This document shows positions 41,252 to 49,605 of a stretch of DNA of 64,000 nucleotides, piece by piece. This stretch comes from Rhizobium bangladeshense (GTDB lineage Bacteria > Pseudomonadota > Alphaproteobacteria > Rhizobiales > Rhizobiaceae), in the NCBI RefSeq assembly GCF_001662075.1, contig NZ_LYPL01000018.1, positions 48,827 through 112,826 on the forward strand, read 5' to 3'. The first letter of the stretch is position 1; every line of letters starts with the position of its first letter. Position numbers and translations under genes: made by a program. The notes under the pieces are model-generated. The model was not told where the DNA came from and searched no databases. It worked only from the letters and a program-made list of their open reading frames with translations.

Positions 41252-42355
41252 CTATTTCTGACGCGGCTGCCGCAAGCCGGCGCCGGCAGCGATCTGGCGG
41301 CCTTGGCGCCTGGCGGCAGCGGCTTCGTATAACGTTCGAGCCGCATTGCGGATTTCCTCCTGCATCGCCTGGTCTTTCTCGTATGCCGCATGGTTTGTCG
41401 CGTAGGGTTCCCAGTAACCAATATAGCGGTCGATTTCCGCAAGCGGGCCGGCTGGTATAAGATCCATCGATCTCAGCCAGTCCGAGAGGTTCCTCCGGAC
41501 ACTCTCCGAACCTTCCGTATCACCGTGAACGATGACGGAAAACAGACGGCCTTCCAGATGCCGCGGATAGGGCCATCCGTTCATCTCCAGCTGTTTTGCC
41601 TGGTCGGCATGTTTTCCGTGCGTGCTTGTCGGATCCGGGTTGCCGCCGTCGGCACAGACAAGCCGGTCGATCATCAGCTTCAGCGATGACGGCGCCTGAT
41701 ACCAGTGCACCGGCGTGACGATCATGATGCCGTGCGCCTCGACCCACATCGGGTAGATCTCGTTCATCCAGTCATGGATCTGTCCGAGCGAATAGTTGGG
41801 ATAACAGGAACAGGGCCAATGACAGAGAGCCGCCGCAGTGGAGAAGCAGGCTTTGCACGGATGGATCTGCCGGCCGTATTCCGAGGCGAGCCGGCTCAAG
41901 TCGAGGATCTCGATCTTCACATGGGGCTGCTGCTCCAGCACCTCCCTGGCGATATCGACCATGCGGTAGCTCTTCGAAATCTCCCCCGGGCAGGTGTGTT
42001 CGCTGCGCGTCGAGCCGTTGACGAGAAGGAGACGGGTAGGGCCGTTCGGATCGTCATGCCGCTTTTCCGCGTCACGGATGGCGTCGCGGGCCGCCAGCCA
42101 CTCTTCAGCCAGATCATAATCGGGATCAGCAAAGCCGGGTCCGGCCTTGCGGGTCTTCGGGCTTTTTCGCGAATTTGCGTAGGCTTCCCAGGCTGCCGAA
42201 GCGAGTCGCGCAAGCTCGTCCTGCAATTTGCCGTAGGCCGGATCGTGAAATTGATTGAGAAAGCGCCGCTTGAATTCATGCTCGTCGAGCCGCGGGCTGG
42301 GACTGCCTTTGCGCGGTTCGAGATCAGAGGCTGAAGTGGCAACATTGGCTGGCAT
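41252..42355 (-). CDS. Flavodoxin-fold NAD(P)H-dependent FMN reductase-like protein
   Basis: Read from the ATG at 42355 the protein has 367 residues. AGGAG lies five bases upstream, and an EcfG-type promoter lies just beyond, which rules out the in-frame start at 42415. Residues about 1-110 are a charged N-terminal extension. The flavodoxin fold follows (RLLLVNGSTRSEHTCPGEISKSYRMVD, IMIVTPVHWYQAPSSLKLMIDRL). A cysteine-rich insert (PCKACFSTAAALCHWPCSCYPNYS) is typical of iron-sulfur flavoprotein relatives. It may reduce quinones or other electrophiles with NAD(P)H under stress. Confidence 0.85.
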   Translation of the reverse strand: MPANVATSASDLEPRKGSPSPRLDEHEFKRRFLNQFHDPAYGKLQDELARLASAAWEAYANSRKSPKTRKAGPGFADPDYDLAEEWLAARDAIRDAEKRHDDPNGPTRLLLVNGSTRSEHTCPGEISKSYRMVDIAREVLEQQPHVKIEILDLSRLASEYGRQIHPCKACFSTAAALCHWPCSCYPNYSLGQIHDWMNEIYPMWVEAHGIMIVTPVHWYQAPSSLKLMIDRLVCADGGNPDPTSTHGKHADQAKQLEMNGWPYPRHLEGRLFSVIVHGDTEGSESVRRNLSDWLRSMDLIPAGPLAEIDRYIGYWEPYATNHAAYEKDQAMQEEIRNAARTLYEAAAARRQGRQIAAGAGLRQPRQK

Positions 42356-42383
42356 GGGAACTCCTGAGGCCGGTGCTTTGCTG

Positions 42384-42408
42384 AACGCACCGGCAGATAC
42401 TGTGTTCC
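42384..42408 (-). promoter_or_regulatory. EcfG-type general stress promoter of the FMN reductase gene
   Basis: On the minus strand GGAAC (42408-42404), 16 bases, then CGTT (42387-42384) is an exact EcfG consensus match. It ends 28 bases before the start codon at 42355 and would give a short leader carrying the AGGAG site. Confidence 0.8.
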
Positions 42409-42601
42409 CCGTCATGCCATCGATGGGCCGATGCAAGCGGAGCGTCGAGCGCAATTCCTCCGGAATTTCAAGAGTAGCCGCCAGCCGCTAACCATTTCCT
42501 GACCATGAAACAGGCCGCGATGCCATGCCGACCAGCGGTAAGTCGCTTATTAACTCATACGACTTATAGTCGCGGCCACTTGGACGAACGGGGGAGTAGT
42601 C

Positions 42602-44977
42602 TTGTCCGACGCGCTGCACATGATCTCTGCAATGGGTGGTGCGTTGACGGGCCTGCCCGGACTTGGCGATTGCCTTGATCAACACGATATCGTGCTCAGC
42701 GTTCACCTCGATCGAGATGAATTTCACGAATGCGTCGCCAAGCGGCCGTTACCGAACCTTATCCTGCTCGACGCCCTCTCGTCGGAGGGACGCGGTCTCG
42801 AAGACTGCCGGCGTCTCAGGGAAAACGCCGCAACGCGTGATATCCCTGTGATTATCCTGGTCTCGCCGCAGGACGAGCAAAGCAAGATTGCGGGGTTTGC
42901 CGCCGGTGCGGTGGATTGTGTCTCCAACCGCGTGTCCGCCGCCGAACTCGTCGCTCGCATCAAGCGACATATCGACCTCGGCGCGGCGCAGGCGCGACTG
43001 CAGCGGCGCAACGAGCAACTCGACACCGCGCTTGCCAGCATGGGACAGGGTGTGTGCCTGTTTGACGAGGGCGGCCGGCTGCTCCTTTCAAACAATCATT
43101 ATGCTGAGGTTTACGGACTCGATCCCGCCGTCATCCATCCGGGGCAGTCCCTGGAAGACATCCTGAATCTGAGACATGAGGTCGGTGCTGTTCCCGCCAC
43201 TTCGACGTCGGACTATCTCGCCTGGGCCGAAGCGACCAATATGGGCGACGTGCCCCAGGATTGGATCAAGGAACTTAAATCCGGCCGGATCATCCGCGGC
43301 TATCATCAGCGGACGCCGGGGGGCGGCTGGGTATCGACCCATGAGGATATCACACAGGCCTGGTTCGCGGAAAAAGCCCTTGCAGAGGCGCACGTCCAGG
43401 CAGAACGCGCCGAGCAGGAGGCGCGGGCGGCGCATGCCCGGCTTCTGGCAGCTTTCGAAGTCGTCCCGGAAGGCCTCGTCCTGTTCGACGCAGAAGACCG
43501 CTTCGTCCTGTGGAACCGACGATACGAACAGCTTTACGCCGAAAGCGGCGATATGCTTGTCAAAGGGATGCGCTTCAAAGACCGCCTGCGTGCGGGCCTC
43601 GAACGCGGCCAGTATCCGGAGGCGGTCGGGCGCGAAGAGGAATGGCTTGAGGAGCGGCTGGCCCATCATGCCGAGCCCACCAGCAAACACGAGCAGCGTC
43701 TGCCCGGAAACCGGTGGATCCGGATCGAGGAACGCCGGATCTCCGAAGGGGGCAGCGTCGGCATCCGAGTCGACATCACCGATCTCAAGATGCAGGAGGC
43801 GTCGTTCAGGCTGCTGTTCGAAGGCAACCCGATGCCGATGTGGGTGTATGACCGCGATACCTTGAAGTTCCTCCATGTCAACCAGGCCGCCATCGATCAT
43901 TATGGCTATCGTCTGGAGCAGTTCCTGACGATGACGCTGCGTGACATCCAGGCGCCGCGGGACGCCGCACGGGTCACGTCTGCCGTCTTCGACGCCGAGG
44001 ATCCAGCCGCCACGACCTGCTCCTCGCGCCACCTCAGGGGAGATGGCGGCGCCATTGAAGTCACCGTCTATTCCACCTGCTTGAACTACAAGGGCAAGGC
44101 GGCATCGCTGATGGCCGTCGTCGACGTCACCGAGGCCAAGCGTGCCGAAAAGGCATTGCTGCAGCACCGCGATACGCTTGAGGAGATGGTGCGCTCCCGC
44201 ACTGTCGAATTGGCGCGGCAGACGGAAGAACTCGAACGCATGCTCGAACAGGAAAAGCAGATCAACGAGTTGCAGCGCCAGTTCGTCTCGATGGCGTCGC
44301 ATGAGTTCCGCACCCCGCTGGCGGTGATCGACGGCGCGGCGCAGCGGCTTATTCGCCGCAAGGAGGCGGCGACGCCGGAATTCCTGGCCGAAAAGGCCGA
44401 CCAGATCCGCAGCTCGGTGTCCCGTATGCTCGAACTGATGGAAAGCATTCTTGCTGCCGGGCGGTTGGATCATGGCCGGATCACCATCGTGCCCAAGCCG
44501 TGCTCAATTGCTGAAATCATCGAAACCTGCAGCGCGCGTCAGGAAAGCATTCGGCGGTCCCATCGCTTTCTGCTCGAACTCGACCGGATTCCTCAGACCA
44601 TTTATGGCGATCGCCCCGCGCTCGATCAGGTCTTCAGCAACCTGTTCTCGAATGCCGTCAAATACGCGCCGGATTCTCCAAACGTCCATGTGACGGGATG
44701 GCAGGAAGGGGAAAGTGTCTGCATCACCGTGCGCGACGAAGGCATCGGCATCGATGCCGACGACCTCCCGAAGATGTTCCAGCGTTACTTCCGCGCCAGA
44801 AGCTCCACAGGCATTGCCGGCACCGGCATCGGCCTCAATCTCGTCAAACTGATCGTCGAGCTTCATGGCGGAACGATCGAGGTGACGAGCAGCCGTGGAA
44901 GCGGCACGACCTTCACGCTGCGGCTTCCGACCGGCGCCGAGATGTCGGATGAACCGCGCGTTGCTGCTGCCCGCTAG
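42602..44977 (+). CDS. Sensor histidine kinase with degenerate receiver and three PAS domains
   Basis: The 791-residue protein starts at a TTG at 42602 preceded by GGGGGAG; an ATG at 42620 is possible. Residues about 25-130 form a receiver-like domain with the aspartate in LILLDALSS (residue 57), but the usual acidic pair at the N-terminus and the Lys-Pro motif (here NRVS) are missing. PAS domains lie near residues 145-255, 285-395 and 400-515. The HisKA box is FVSMASHEFRTPLAVIDGAA, and the ATPase domain has FSNLFSNAVKYAPDS and GTGIGLNLVKLIVELHGG. No membrane segment is present, so it is a cytoplasmic sensor. No partner response regulator is adjacent. Confidence 0.9.
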   Translation: MSDALHMISAMGGALTGLPGLGDCLDQHDIVLSVHLDRDEFHECVAKRPLPNLILLDALSSEGRGLEDCRRLRENAATRDIPVIILVSPQDEQSKIAGFAAGAVDCVSNRVSAAELVARIKRHIDLGAAQARLQRRNEQLDTALASMGQGVCLFDEGGRLLLSNNHYAEVYGLDPAVIHPGQSLEDILNLRHEVGAVPATSTSDYLAWAEATNMGDVPQDWIKELKSGRIIRGYHQRTPGGGWVSTHEDITQAWFAEKALAEAHVQAERAEQEARAAHARLLAAFEVVPEGLVLFDAEDRFVLWNRRYEQLYAESGDMLVKGMRFKDRLRAGLERGQYPEAVGREEEWLEERLAHHAEPTSKHEQRLPGNRWIRIEERRISEGGSVGIRVDITDLKMQEASFRLLFEGNPMPMWVYDRDTLKFLHVNQAAIDHYGYRLEQFLTMTLRDIQAPRDAARVTSAVFDAEDPAATTCSSRHLRGDGGAIEVTVYSTCLNYKGKAASLMAVVDVTEAKRAEKALLQHRDTLEEMVRSRTVELARQTEELERMLEQEKQINELQRQFVSMASHEFRTPLAVIDGAAQRLIRRKEAATPEFLAEKADQIRSSVSRMLELMESILAAGRLDHGRITIVPKPCSIAEIIETCSARQESIRRSHRFLLELDRIPQTIYGDRPALDQVFSNLFSNAVKYAPDSPNVHVTGWQEGESVCITVRDEGIGIDADDLPKMFQRYFRARSSTGIAGTGIGLNLVKLIVELHGGTIEVTSSRGSGTTFTLRLPTGAEMSDEPRVAAAR

Positions 44978-45023
44978 GCGAGGGGCAACGGCTTCCTTTC
45001 ACTCGCGACGTCAGAGGCTCACA

Positions 45024-45533
45024 ATGAGCGACCGCCAGCCGTTTGATCTCAAAGCTTATGTGCAGGACATTGCAGCAAGGCCATGTTTTATCTGCGGCTT
45101 GGCCAGGAATGACCCCGCTTTCTTTCACCATCGCATTTTTGAAGACGATGAGACGATCATCTTCCTGAGTAAATATCCGACGCTACCGGGATATTGTCTT
45201 GTCTGTCCGAAGGAGCACCTTGAGGATTTGGCGCAGGATATATCGACGGATGAATATCTTCGGCTGCAGGAGAAGGTGCACCTTCTATCTCGTGCCTTGA
45301 AAAGCACCTTTGATGCCGAGCGAATTTATGTGCTTTCGCTCGGCAGCCAGCAGGCCAATAGCCACGTACATTTCCATGTCGTTCCCTTGCCTTCAGGCAT
45401 GCCCCTTGAGGAACAGCAATATCACGCATTGATGGCAGAGCACGGCATTCTGCAGATACCTGACGACGAGATGGCAGAGATGGCACGGCGGGTCACTGCA
45501 GCATATCATTCGGAGATAGCGGATCGTTGTTAG
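45024..45533 (+). CDS. HIT-family nucleotide hydrolase/transferase-like protein
   Basis: The 169-residue protein begins at the ATG at 45024, 46 bases after the kinase gene. The histidine-triad motif is SHVHFHVVPLPSG near residue 115, and an N-terminal pair CFICGL with a later Cys in YCLVCPKEHL suggests a zinc-binding site as in Hint/GalT relatives. HIT proteins hydrolyse nucleoside phosphoramidates or dinucleoside polyphosphates. Its 3' end overlaps the convergent toxin remnant by four bases. Confidence 0.88.
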   Translation: MSDRQPFDLKAYVQDIAARPCFICGLARNDPAFFHHRIFEDDETIIFLSKYPTLPGYCLVCPKEHLEDLAQDISTDEYLRLQEKVHLLSRALKSTFDAERIYVLSLGSQQANSHVHFHVVPLPSGMPLEEQQYHALMAEHGILQIPDDEMAEMARRVTAAYHSEIADRC

Positions 45534-45952
45534 ACTTCACGGTGCTCAAGTGGCCCGAGGATGGTGATGCCTTCGCGGCGCGCGGCGTCCACCATCTTTC
45601 GATCAGCGGTGGCCAGAGGCAGGCTCTCGGTTTTCGCCAGGGCAACATAAGTCGCATCATATGCCGTGAGTGCATAGCGGTTCGCCAGATCGAGTATCAA
45701 GCCATCGCCGCCTGATCCGGCATCCTCCAAGGACAAGCCCCGCAATTATGTCATCAGTAGCACCGCTTCGCCGGATCGAAGCCGTCCACGTCGCTCGGCC
45801 ATAAGAAACAGGTTACGGGTTTCGAACCAGAATAAGGTCGGTACTAATCCAACCCTCGTGTTGAGATCGGACATAAGCCGGTCGGCCGCATCGTGCTGCT
45901 CATCAGGGAGAAACCACGCTGCGGCGATTGAGGCGTCAAGGACAAAGGTCAT
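45530..45952 (-). pseudogene. PIN-domain (VapC-like) toxin interrupted by an in-frame stop
   Basis: Read as one frame from the ATG at 45952 this would be a 140-residue PIN-domain ribonuclease. The acidic residues are in LDASIAAAWFLPDE, FWFETRNLF, LTAYDATYVALA and LATADRKMVDAA. A TAA at 45748-45746 cuts it after 68 codons, separating the first two acidic sites from the rest. The codon would be CAA (Gln) with one C-to-T change. The start shares one base with the antitoxin stop (TGATG). The remaining fragment should be inactive unless the stop is read through or is a sequence error. Confidence 0.85.
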
Positions 45953-46194
45953 CAGTAACGTCGGCCTTCGTCACGCCACTCGCGGATTTCCTCCTGCGTC
46001 GTGAATTGACGGCTGGCACGTTGAGCTTTGATCTCGGCGATCAGTGCAGTGATATCGCTTTCGCGGCGAATGCGCGAAAGCCGAGCAATCGGCTTGTTGC
46101 CGCGGGAGATGATAACCTCTTCGCCGGCCTCGACCTTGGCGAGCAGTTCTGACAGATGGGTCTTTGCTTCCGCGACTTTAACCTTGACCGCCAT
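45952..46194 (-). CDS. Phd/YefM-type antitoxin (VapB partner)
   Basis: The 80-residue protein starts MAVKVKVAEAKTHLSELLAKV at the ATG at 46194, the usual N-terminal DNA-binding fold of Phd/YefM antitoxins, with EEVIISRGNKPIARLSRIR in the middle. The C-terminal part (TALIAEIKAQRASRQFTTQEEIREW) would wrap the toxin. A longer frame to 46302 is not supported. It should repress its own operon together with the PIN protein. With the toxin broken it may survive as an orphan regulator. Confidence 0.88.
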   Translation of the reverse strand: MAVKVKVAEAKTHLSELLAKVEAGEEVIISRGNKPIARLSRIRRESDITALIAEIKAQRASRQFTTQEEIREWRDEGRRY

Positions 46195-46364
46195 GACGGC
46201 TTCCCTTGCTGTTGCATCTATCATCGAGCAGGCGCCGCGCACGGCGGTCTGCCGATATCTTGAGCGATGATAGGCTCCAAATTGCAACTTGGTCAACCGC
46301 AAACCAACTTGCCGCGCGGCGGCCTCAACACCGGACTGCGGGAGGGCGGAGAAAGGCTTTGAAG

Positions 46365-48215
46365 CTACAGCTGCAAAGCGAATGCCGGCACCCGAACGCC
46401 CTTCTCACGAAAGTACCGCTCCAACTCATCAAGGTCCGGGCAGACCGGCGGGTTATCCAGCGCCTGCGCCCAATTCTCCTGAACAGGCAAAGCCATTGCC
46501 GCGGTCGCAAGCACGGTCGTTCCCGGGCCGATATCGCCGCGCAGCTGCGGCAGCAGGGTCTTGGCGTGGATGAGGTTGGTGTTGGGGATCGGGCTCATCG
46601 TGTGGCCGGTTCTCGGATGAGGCGAGAGGTCGACGATGGCGCTGATATCGGTCTGGCCGTACCAGACGGCACGGCCTTCCGCCTGCTCGGATCGGTCGGC
46701 GTTGAAATCGGCGCGCTCGATCGCAAAGCCGCCCTCGATGGTGCTCAGCGCACGCGGCGTCGCGATACGGTGAATGCGAATGTGCCAGGGGTTGGCGGGA
46801 AGCAGCCAGGTTTCGATGGCGACGTCGTTCCAGGGGCGCCAGCGGGAATAGAGCCGGTCGCCTGCGATCAGCGCCTCTTCCATGATTTCGCGCATGCGGA
46901 AATGAACGCCGTCGTCGGAGAGGCCGAGCATACCGTCGAAGCTTGCGGCGGCGAAATGGCGGTCATCGGCCTCGATGTTGAAGCCATAGCGGGTGGAGTA
47001 GGCGAATTTCGAATATTTCTCGTTTGCACCGCGCATTTTGTCGTGCTGCTGGCCGGAGGAGAGCACGACCACGTTTCCCGGCGTGTGCATGGCGATCATG
47101 CCGGCCTGCTCCAATGCCACCGGCGCGGGGAATTCCGGCTGCGGTGCTTCTTCGGCGGTCCAGAACGGATCATCCTGGGGAAGGGCGAGCGGCAGGAAGA
47201 ATTTCAGCGCCCAATAGGGCGAGCCGGGCGAATTATAGCTCTCGCTCATCAAGAGGTTCGGATAGCCGTAGCCGACCGAGAGCACGCCGTCGCGATCGGC
47301 AATGGGCATCGCCGACCACCAGCGGATATGGCGCATGTAATAGCCCTTGATCTCAGCCCAGGGCAGCGCCTCGACGCCGGCAAAGGCGAGGGCGCCCCAG
47401 AAGCCGCCCGCCGCGAAGCGATAGGCCTGGCTGCGGCCGAAGGCGAGGGCTGCGCCATCGGGGCCGAACCAGTGGCGGATATCCCCGGCAAAGGCCCGGG
47501 CGCGATCGCGGAACCGGTCTTTTCGCGCGTCGTCGCCGCGCGCCAGCACGGTATAGATCAGGCCGTAGAAATGCATGGCGAAGGGTATGTAGTGGTCGAC
47601 CCGCCGCACCGGCCCGTCACGATACCAGCCGTCGCCGAGTTCGAAGGCTTCCAGCTCGTCGAGATAGGCGACGGTTTTGCCGTGGTCGAACGCCACGCCG
47701 ACGCGCTCCAGGCCGAGATCGATCAGGACGCGGAAGAATTTCCAGTTGTTGTCGATGAATACCAGTTCGCGCGCCGCAAGAAGATAGGTGGCGACCGTCT
47801 TCTTCTGACTGTCGTCGAGCGGTTCCCAGATGTGTTCGGGAACGAGCGCCAGCGCGAAGCCGACGGCTGCGAGCTCGACCAGCCGCTGGTTGCGGTCGGC
47901 GAGATCGCCCCAATATTCGGGATGAGCGGGATTGGTCCCGTTTGAGAGACCGCGCCGATAAAGATCCCAATGCGGAAAATGCCCGCCGCCGGCGGCAAGG
48001 GGGACGATCCCCCAGAGCGGCCGGGCAAACCCCTCCAGGTCCGCCGCCGCCCGATCGAAAATCGCGCCGGCTGCACCGAGACGCACGCGGGCGCCGCCTT
48101 CGGAAAAATAGGGCAGGAGCGGCGCGAAGAGATCGTTGACAGCCTTTGCGATGTCGTCGCGAGTCTTCAAAGGATTGCCGAAAAGCGGGTTGGCCCTGGC
48201 GGGATCATATATCAT
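46365..48215 (-). CDS. DUF2264-family protein (putative carbohydrate-active enzyme)
   Basis: Read from the ATG at 48215 the protein has 616 residues and no signal peptide. It begins IYDPARANPLFGNPLKTRDD and is rich in Trp and aromatic residues in the N-terminal half (GGGHFPHWDLYRRGL, DNNWKFFRVLIDLGLERVG, GDGWYRDGPVRRVDHYIPF), the hallmark of the DUF2264 alpha/alpha-barrel. The C-terminal half looks like a beta-sandwich. Members occur in pectin- and polysaccharide-utilisation loci; activity is generally unproven. It is the last gene of the seven-gene transporter-GH88 operon and is preceded by an internal terminator-like hairpin. Confidence 0.85.
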   Translation of the reverse strand: MIYDPARANPLFGNPLKTRDDIAKAVNDLFAPLLPYFSEGGARVRLGAAGAIFDRAAADLEGFARPLWGIVPLAAGGGHFPHWDLYRRGLSNGTNPAHPEYWGDLADRNQRLVELAAVGFALALVPEHIWEPLDDSQKKTVATYLLAARELVFIDNNWKFFRVLIDLGLERVGVAFDHGKTVAYLDELEAFELGDGWYRDGPVRRVDHYIPFAMHFYGLIYTVLARGDDARKDRFRDRARAFAGDIRHWFGPDGAALAFGRSQAYRFAAGGFWGALAFAGVEALPWAEIKGYYMRHIRWWSAMPIADRDGVLSVGYGYPNLLMSESYNSPGSPYWALKFFLPLALPQDDPFWTAEEAPQPEFPAPVALEQAGMIAMHTPGNVVVLSSGQQHDKMRGANEKYSKFAYSTRYGFNIEADDRHFAAASFDGMLGLSDDGVHFRMREIMEEALIAGDRLYSRWRPWNDVAIETWLLPANPWHIRIHRIATPRALSTIEGGFAIERADFNADRSEQAEGRAVWYGQTDISAIVDLSPHPRTGHTMSPIPNTNLIHAKTLLPQLRGDIGPGTTVLATAAMALPVQENWAQALDNPPVCPDLDELERYFREKGVRVPAFALQL

Positions 48216-48242
48216 CGTCAGCTCGATACTTAAAAACAGGAT

Positions 48243-48273
48243 CGGCCGCGGGCCATGCACCGGTCCGCGGCCG
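48243..48273 (-). terminator. Terminator-like hairpin between binding-protein and DUF2264 genes
   Basis: CGGCCGCGG and CCGCGGCCG form a perfect 9-bp stem with a 13-base loop. On the minus strand it is followed by ATCCTGTTTTTAAG. It could end most transcripts after the binding-protein gene. Confidence 0.7.
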
Positions 48274-48290
48274 CTGATATTTCATAAGCC

Positions 48291-49565
48291 TTACTTGATG
48301 GCCTTCACGCCTTCGGTCATTTCCTTCAACCCATCGTCGACGGAAGTGTTGTCGGTCATGATCGAGTCATGCGCACGGTTGAGCACCACCTCGATCTTGG
48401 CGGCGTTCGGGTTGACCGCCATTTCCAGATAGGCCTTCGAGGGTATCAGCGCCTCCTTGCTGGCCGCATCCTCAGGGAAACCCGGTGTCGCCGCGATCTT
48501 GGCGCTGACGTCAGCGGTCTTGAGCGCGGGGAAGGTGCCAGTCGACGCGATGACGGCCGCGCCCTCGGGGCCGGTGACGAACTTGATGAAGTCGAGCGCA
48601 GCTTCCTTGTGAGTGGAATTGGCGTTGACCGCCAGGCCCGAAATCTGCGCCGCCGTCGTGCCGGCGGCAACGCCGTCCGGATGCGGGAACTTCACGATGC
48701 CCCAGTTCTTGCTCTTCGATTCACCCGATTTCACCTTGGCGATCTGGGTGCCGACGAACCAGGTTCCCATCGGCAGCATGCCGATCGTGCCGTTGAAGAA
48801 GAGCGCCGAATAATGCGTGTTCGACGTCTTCAGGAAGGCATAGGAGGGGATGGCGCCGTCTTTCTGCAGGGTCAGCGCTCTTTCGTACCAAGGCTTGAGG
48901 AAAGCGTAATCGCCATCGACCAGCGTGTGTTGTCCGTCGAGAATGCCGGGCAGCTGGACGGTGGAGCGCCAGGTATGCAGCAGCGCGCCATAGGTCTTGT
49001 TGGTGCCCATGCCGCCGGCAAGCTTTTCGGCAGTTTCGTCGAACTGTGCCCAGGTCATGTCATTCGTGGGATAGGGCACGCCGGCCTTATCGAAAATGTC
49101 CTTGTTGTAATAGACGACCCAGAAGTCGGACCGGAACGGTATCGAATAGATCTTGCCGTCGATGGTCAGTTCTTCGATCAGGCCGCCATAGGGCGCGGGA
49201 TCGATCTTCTGATCTTTCACGAAGCCGCTGAGATCGGCGATGTTGCCGGCGCGGACCAGGTTGGTGTAGCCCGGCACGTCCTTGACGGTGACGATGTCGA
49301 TGTCTTTCGAACCGCCGGTCAACTGCGTCGAGATCATCTGCTGATAGTCCTGCGAGCCGAGGTCCATCGGCTCGAACTTCACGTTGGGGTGTTTGGCCTG
49401 GTAGGCTTCGATCAGCGGCTTGTAATAGGCTGTCTTGTCCCAGTCCCACAACGCCCATTTGAGCGTCACCGCGTCCTCGGCAAGTGCAGCGCCTGCCGTC
49501 GTTGCGGCCAAGGTGAAACCCGCCACGGCGAGTTTCATCGTCCTCCCGAATTTATCCATATACAT
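48291..49565 (-). CDS. Family 1 sugar ABC transporter solute-binding protein
   Basis: The 424-residue protein starts at the ATG at 49565, seven bases after AAGGAG; the frame runs further upstream without support. A Sec signal peptide (MKLAVAGFTLAATTAGAALAE) ends near residue 30. The mature protein has the family 1 pattern (VTLKWALWDWDKTAYYKPLIEAYQ, NSTHKEAALDFIKFVTGPEG). It binds an oligosaccharide in the periplasm and delivers it to the MalF/MalG-like permeases encoded upstream. From the neighbours the ligand should be an unsaturated uronate-containing oligosaccharide. Confidence 0.92.
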   Translation of the reverse strand: MYMDKFGRTMKLAVAGFTLAATTAGAALAEDAVTLKWALWDWDKTAYYKPLIEAYQAKHPNVKFEPMDLGSQDYQQMISTQLTGGSKDIDIVTVKDVPGYTNLVRAGNIADLSGFVKDQKIDPAPYGGLIEELTIDGKIYSIPFRSDFWVVYYNKDIFDKAGVPYPTNDMTWAQFDETAEKLAGGMGTNKTYGALLHTWRSTVQLPGILDGQHTLVDGDYAFLKPWYERALTLQKDGAIPSYAFLKTSNTHYSALFFNGTIGMLPMGTWFVGTQIAKVKSGESKSKNWGIVKFPHPDGVAAGTTAAQISGLAVNANSTHKEAALDFIKFVTGPEGAAVIASTGTFPALKTADVSAKIAATPGFPEDAASKEALIPSKAYLEMAVNPNAAKIEVVLNRAHDSIMTDNTSVDDGLKEMTEGVKAIK

Positions 49566-49605
49566 TCCTGTTCTCCTTCCCTGGATCGTCTCTGGATCAG
49601 TTGTT

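Noticed and set aside
45530..45745. Second half of the PIN domain as an independent gene from a TTG start
   Set aside because: It lacks a ribosome-binding site and the first two acidic residues, and it is in frame with the upstream fragment, so a nonsense-interrupted gene is the simpler reading.
46206..47945. 579-codon plus-strand frame
   Set aside because: It is antisense to the DUF2264 and antitoxin genes and has the composition typical of a G+C-rich shadow.
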